Source: Pseudanabaenaceae cyanobacterium MP8IB2.15
GTDB lineage: Bacteria; Cyanobacteriota; Cyanobacteriia; Pseudanabaenales; Pseudanabaenaceae
DNA: 7,662 bases
Assembly: GCA_030248825.1 (NCBI GenBank)
Contig: JARCMB010000305.1
Span: 1 to 7,662 of the forward strand
Direction: 5' to 3'
Position numbers and translations under genes: made by a program. Below the pieces are notes generated by a model. That model searched no databases and had not been told where the DNA came from. It worked only from the letters and a program-made list of their open reading frames with translations. Numbering within the stretch: position 1 is the stretch's first letter; each line of letters begins with the position of its first letter. Shown one piece after another: positions 5,464 to 7,662 of this stretch.

Positions 5464-7662
5464 TTATTTGTCTGTTTCTGATGCTTCAGGATCTGGAGTA
5501 GATGACTGGCTGGAATCATGACTAGAGCTATGATTCGATCCGTGGTTGGTGCGATCGAAACCATTAGTTTCGTGATGATTCGATCGACCTTCTAATTCAC
5601 TCGCTAAATGACCATCGACATCCCCAGCGATCGAAGGCGAAGGCTTATACAAACCTCGTGAAACTCGTTCTTGGATAGTTTTGATCGTAATGTAAAGTAC
5701 TGGCACAATAAATAAGCTCAGCACCGTGGCGATGCACATCCCACCAATCACCGCCGTACCAAGAGATTGACGCGCCGCCGCACCCGCGCCAGTGGCGATC
5801 GCCAGAGGGAAAATCCCAATAATCGTTGAAAGCGCTGTCATCAAAATTGGACGCAGACGTTGTTTTGAAGCTTCTACCACCGCTTTGGTAATGCTCAGCC
5901 CTCGATCGCGCAACTGGTTGGCAAACTCTACGATCAAAATTGCGTTCTTACTCGCCATCCCGATCAGCATGACGAAACCAATCTGGGTATAGACATCATT
6001 ACCGATGCCACGGAAAAATACAGCAATCAACGCGCCCAAAATTGCCAGAGGCACAGTGAGCATGATGATCGCAGGATCGATATAGTTCTCATACTGGGCT
6101 GCCAGCACCAAAAATACAAACACCAGTCCTAAGCCAAAGATCGCGACTGCTTGACCGCCCGCACTGATTTCTTCGAGCGATAGACCCGTCCACTCATAGC
6201 CAAATCCCGCAGGGAGGGTTTGTTTCGCCACAGCCTCCATCGCCTGAATCGCCTGTCCCGAACTCACGCCTGGAGCGGGGTTGCCAGAGATCAGCACCGA
6301 TCGAAACAGATTGTAGTGATTGATGATTGACGGCGCAATTACCTGTTTGACCGTGACCAGACTACTGAGCGGGATCATCTCTCCTAGTTTCGATCGAACG
6401 TAGATTTTATTGATGTCTTCGGGCGTGGAACGATACTCCTTATCAGCCTGAACGTAAACCCGATAGGTGCGACCAAACTGGTTGAAATCGTTGACATATC
6501 TCGATCCTAGTAGGGTCTGAAGCGAGTTAAAGATATCTTCGAGCGAAACTTGGAGAGCGTTAGTTTTTTGTCGATCGACTTCGACACTTAGTTGGGGCGT
6601 ATTACCGCTAAAGTCAGGTCGCAAACCGACGATCTGCGGCGGTGCGGGTTTGTCAGGTGTACCTGGATAGGTGCTTGCTCCTGCCATGAATCCGCCTAAA
6701 ACCTCCTCTAAAACTGGAAATCCTTGGTTAGTTCGATCTTGAAGTTGGAATTCAAATCCGCCGACATTACTCAATCCCAGAATCGCAGGAGGTGGGAATG
6801 GTAAGACGATCGCATCTTTAATTGAGAGTAATTCTGGCAACAGCCCAAATGGCATTGGCGCGAACCCACCGATCACTTCTTTAGCAGAACGAGATCGCTC
6901 TTTCCATGGCTTTAACGTGCTAAACACAATACCCTGATTTGGGGTTGTACCACTGAAGCTAAAACCACCGACCGCAAAGATATTGGCAATTTCAGGATAG
7001 GCGCGGACAGGCTTGCCATCTCGATCGGTGACGACCTTGCCATCTCGATCCACCTTGGGTCGAGTCATAATCTGCTCGATCTGCTCCAGCACTTTTTCGG
7101 TATAGCCTAGTGATACTCCTTCTGGGGCTTGGACGATTGTAATAAAGTAGCCCTGATCTTCTTGAGGTAAAAAACCTGTAGGGACGATATGGTACATCCA
7201 GTAAGTCACTGCCAGAGATGCCACAAATAAAGCCAAGACGATCCCTTTTAGCCCAGTCAATTTAGCCAAAATCCAAGCGTATCCGTCTCTACCACCATCA
7301 ATAAACCGATTGATCGCATTAAAAAACCAGTTGTTCGGCGGTTGTTCTTGCCGCAATAATAATGCCGACAAGGTAGGTGTCAGCGTAATCGCGTTAAAGG
7401 TCGAGACTGTAATGGAAAATGCGATCGTTAAGGCGAATTGTTTATAGAGCTGACCTGTCGTGCCTGGGAAAAATGCTACGGGGACGAATACTGCTATCAG
7501 CACCAGCGAGCTTGCTACAACCGCACTGAGCAATTCATTCATCGATTGAATTGCCGCTTCAACTGGTCTTACGCCCTCATCTTGAATGCGGCGGGTGACA
7601 TCTTCAACAATCACGATCGCATCGTCAACCACTAGCCCTGTCGCCAAGGTCAAACCGAATAG
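5464..7662 (-). CDS. HAE1-type RND multidrug efflux pump, AcrB-like (N-terminal part outside window)
   Basis: The gene runs off the window end: the frame is open to 7662 and reads LFGLTLATGLVVDDAIVIVED, which corresponds to TM4 near residue 400 of AcrB, so about 400 N-terminal residues lie outside. RND pumps use the proton gradient to export hydrophobic compounds through a periplasmic adaptor and an outer membrane channel. The TM4 aspartate pair DD (visible residues 13-14) and the TM10 lysine in GMASKNAILIVEFANQL (about residue 572) form the proton relay, and RLRPILMT (about 602) carries the conserved TM11 arginine; this KNAILIVEFA pattern marks the HAE1 rather than the heavy-metal HME group. 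Also seen are PTGFLPQEDQGYF, the porter and docking domains with GSRYVNDFNQFGR, and YEWTGLSLEE. Two oddities are an insertion with an eight-residue repeat (about 205-220) and a 58-residue polar His/Ser-rich tail. The adaptor gene would be expected upstream, beyond the window. Confidence 0.94.
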   Translation of the reverse strand, partial: LFGLTLATGLVVDDAIVIVEDVTRRIQDEGVRPVEAAIQSMNELLSAVVASSLVLIAVFVPVAFFPGTTGQLYKQFALTIAFSITVSTFNAITLTPTLSALLLRQEQPPNNWFFNAINRFIDGGRDGYAWILAKLTGLKGIVLALFVASLAVTYWMYHIVPTGFLPQEDQGYFITIVQAPEGVSLGYTEKVLEQIEQIMTRPKVDRDGKVVTDRDGKPVRAYPEIANIFAVGGFSFSGTTPNQGIVFSTLKPWKERSRSAKEVIGGFAPMPFGLLPELLSIKDAIVLPFPPPAILGLSNVGGFEFQLQDRTNQGFPVLEEVLGGFMAGASTYPGTPDKPAPPQIVGLRPDFSGNTPQLSVEVDRQKTNALQVSLEDIFNSLQTLLGSRYVNDFNQFGRTYRVYVQADKEYRSTPEDINKIYVRSKLGEMIPLSSLVTVKQVIAPSIINHYNLFRSVLISGNPAPGVSSGQAIQAMEAVAKQTLPAGFGYEWTGLSLEEISAGGQAVAIFGLGLVFVFLVLAAQYENYIDPAIIMLTVPLAILGALIAVFFRGIGNDVYTQIGFVMLIGMASKNAILIVEFANQLRDRGLSITKAVVEASKQRLRPILMTALSTIIGIFPLAIATGAGAAARQSLGTAVIGGMCIATVLSLFIVPVLYITIKTIQERVSRGLYKPSPSIAGDVDGHLASELEGRSNHHETNGFDRTNHGSNHSSSHDSSQSSTPDPEASETDK
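5795..5802. repeat. HIP1 octamer GCGATCGC
   Basis: This is the only complete HIP1 copy found by eye in the window. The core CGATCG occurs about 38 times, inside genes and between them, for example at 2425-2434 and 3408-3417 as overlapping pairs. HIP1 is abundant in many cyanobacterial genomes, which supports the host assignment. Confidence 0.7.
7012..7050 (-). repeat. In-frame 24 bp tandem duplication inside the RND gene
   Basis: The 15-mer CTTGCCATCTCGATC occurs at 7012-7026 and again at 7036-7050, a period of 24 bases or exactly eight codons. It encodes DRDGKVVT followed by DRDGKPVR in the porter domain, just before IANIFAVGGFSF. The spacing preserves frame, and AcrB has only a short turn at this point, so this looks like a local duplication that enlarged a surface loop. 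Confidence 0.7.

Noticed and set aside
7651..7653. TTG as the true start of the RND gene
   Set aside because: The frame continues as LFG to the window edge and matches the middle of TM4 of AcrB-type pumps, so the gene is cut by the window rather than short.

Overview
The window looks like cyanobacterial chromosome. The palindrome CGATCG occurs about 38 times by eye count in 7.66 kb, where chance would give about two; this is the core of the cyanobacterial HIP repeat. Most flanked copies here are TCGATCGA, and only one full GCGATCGC was found. Gene content (TSUP transporter, Zn_peptidase protein, HAE1-type RND pump, single-domain receiver, FkbM methyltransferase and glycosyltransferases) also fits a filamentous or Pseudanabaena-like cyanobacterium, but genus is inference only.

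Layout. Positions 1-82 hold no convincing gene but can fold into three consecutive hairpins. Their arrangement, with a hairpin followed by GGGACTTACAGCC, resembles the 3' half of 6S RNA, and a weak terminator-like hairpin follows. A family 2 glycosyltransferase starts with GTG at 199. Convergent with it, on the minus strand, is a tight three-gene cluster read from 3405 down to 1099: a GT4-type glycosyltransferase, an FkbM methyltransferase (9 bp gap) and a stand-alone CheY-like receiver (30 bp gap). The two glycosyltransferases and the methyltransferase suggest surface polysaccharide or glycan modification; the receiver may be co-transcribed with them.

Divergent from that cluster, on the plus strand, are a membrane-anchored neutral zinc metallopeptidase (3553-4425) and a YfcA-like TSUP/TauE-SafE permease. 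The permease reading frame most plausibly begins at an ATA codon at 4477 rather than at the first canonical start (TTG, 4489). A 225 bp non-coding gap follows. The rest of the window is the C-terminal two thirds or so of an AcrB-like RND efflux pump on the minus strand, cut by the window end. It has intact proton-relay residues, a small in-frame repeat insertion and a His/Ser-rich tail.

No CRISPR array, insertion sequence, tRNA or clearly new multi-gene system was seen. The points most worth checking are the 5' structured RNA, the ATA start, and the receiver linked to the glycan genes.
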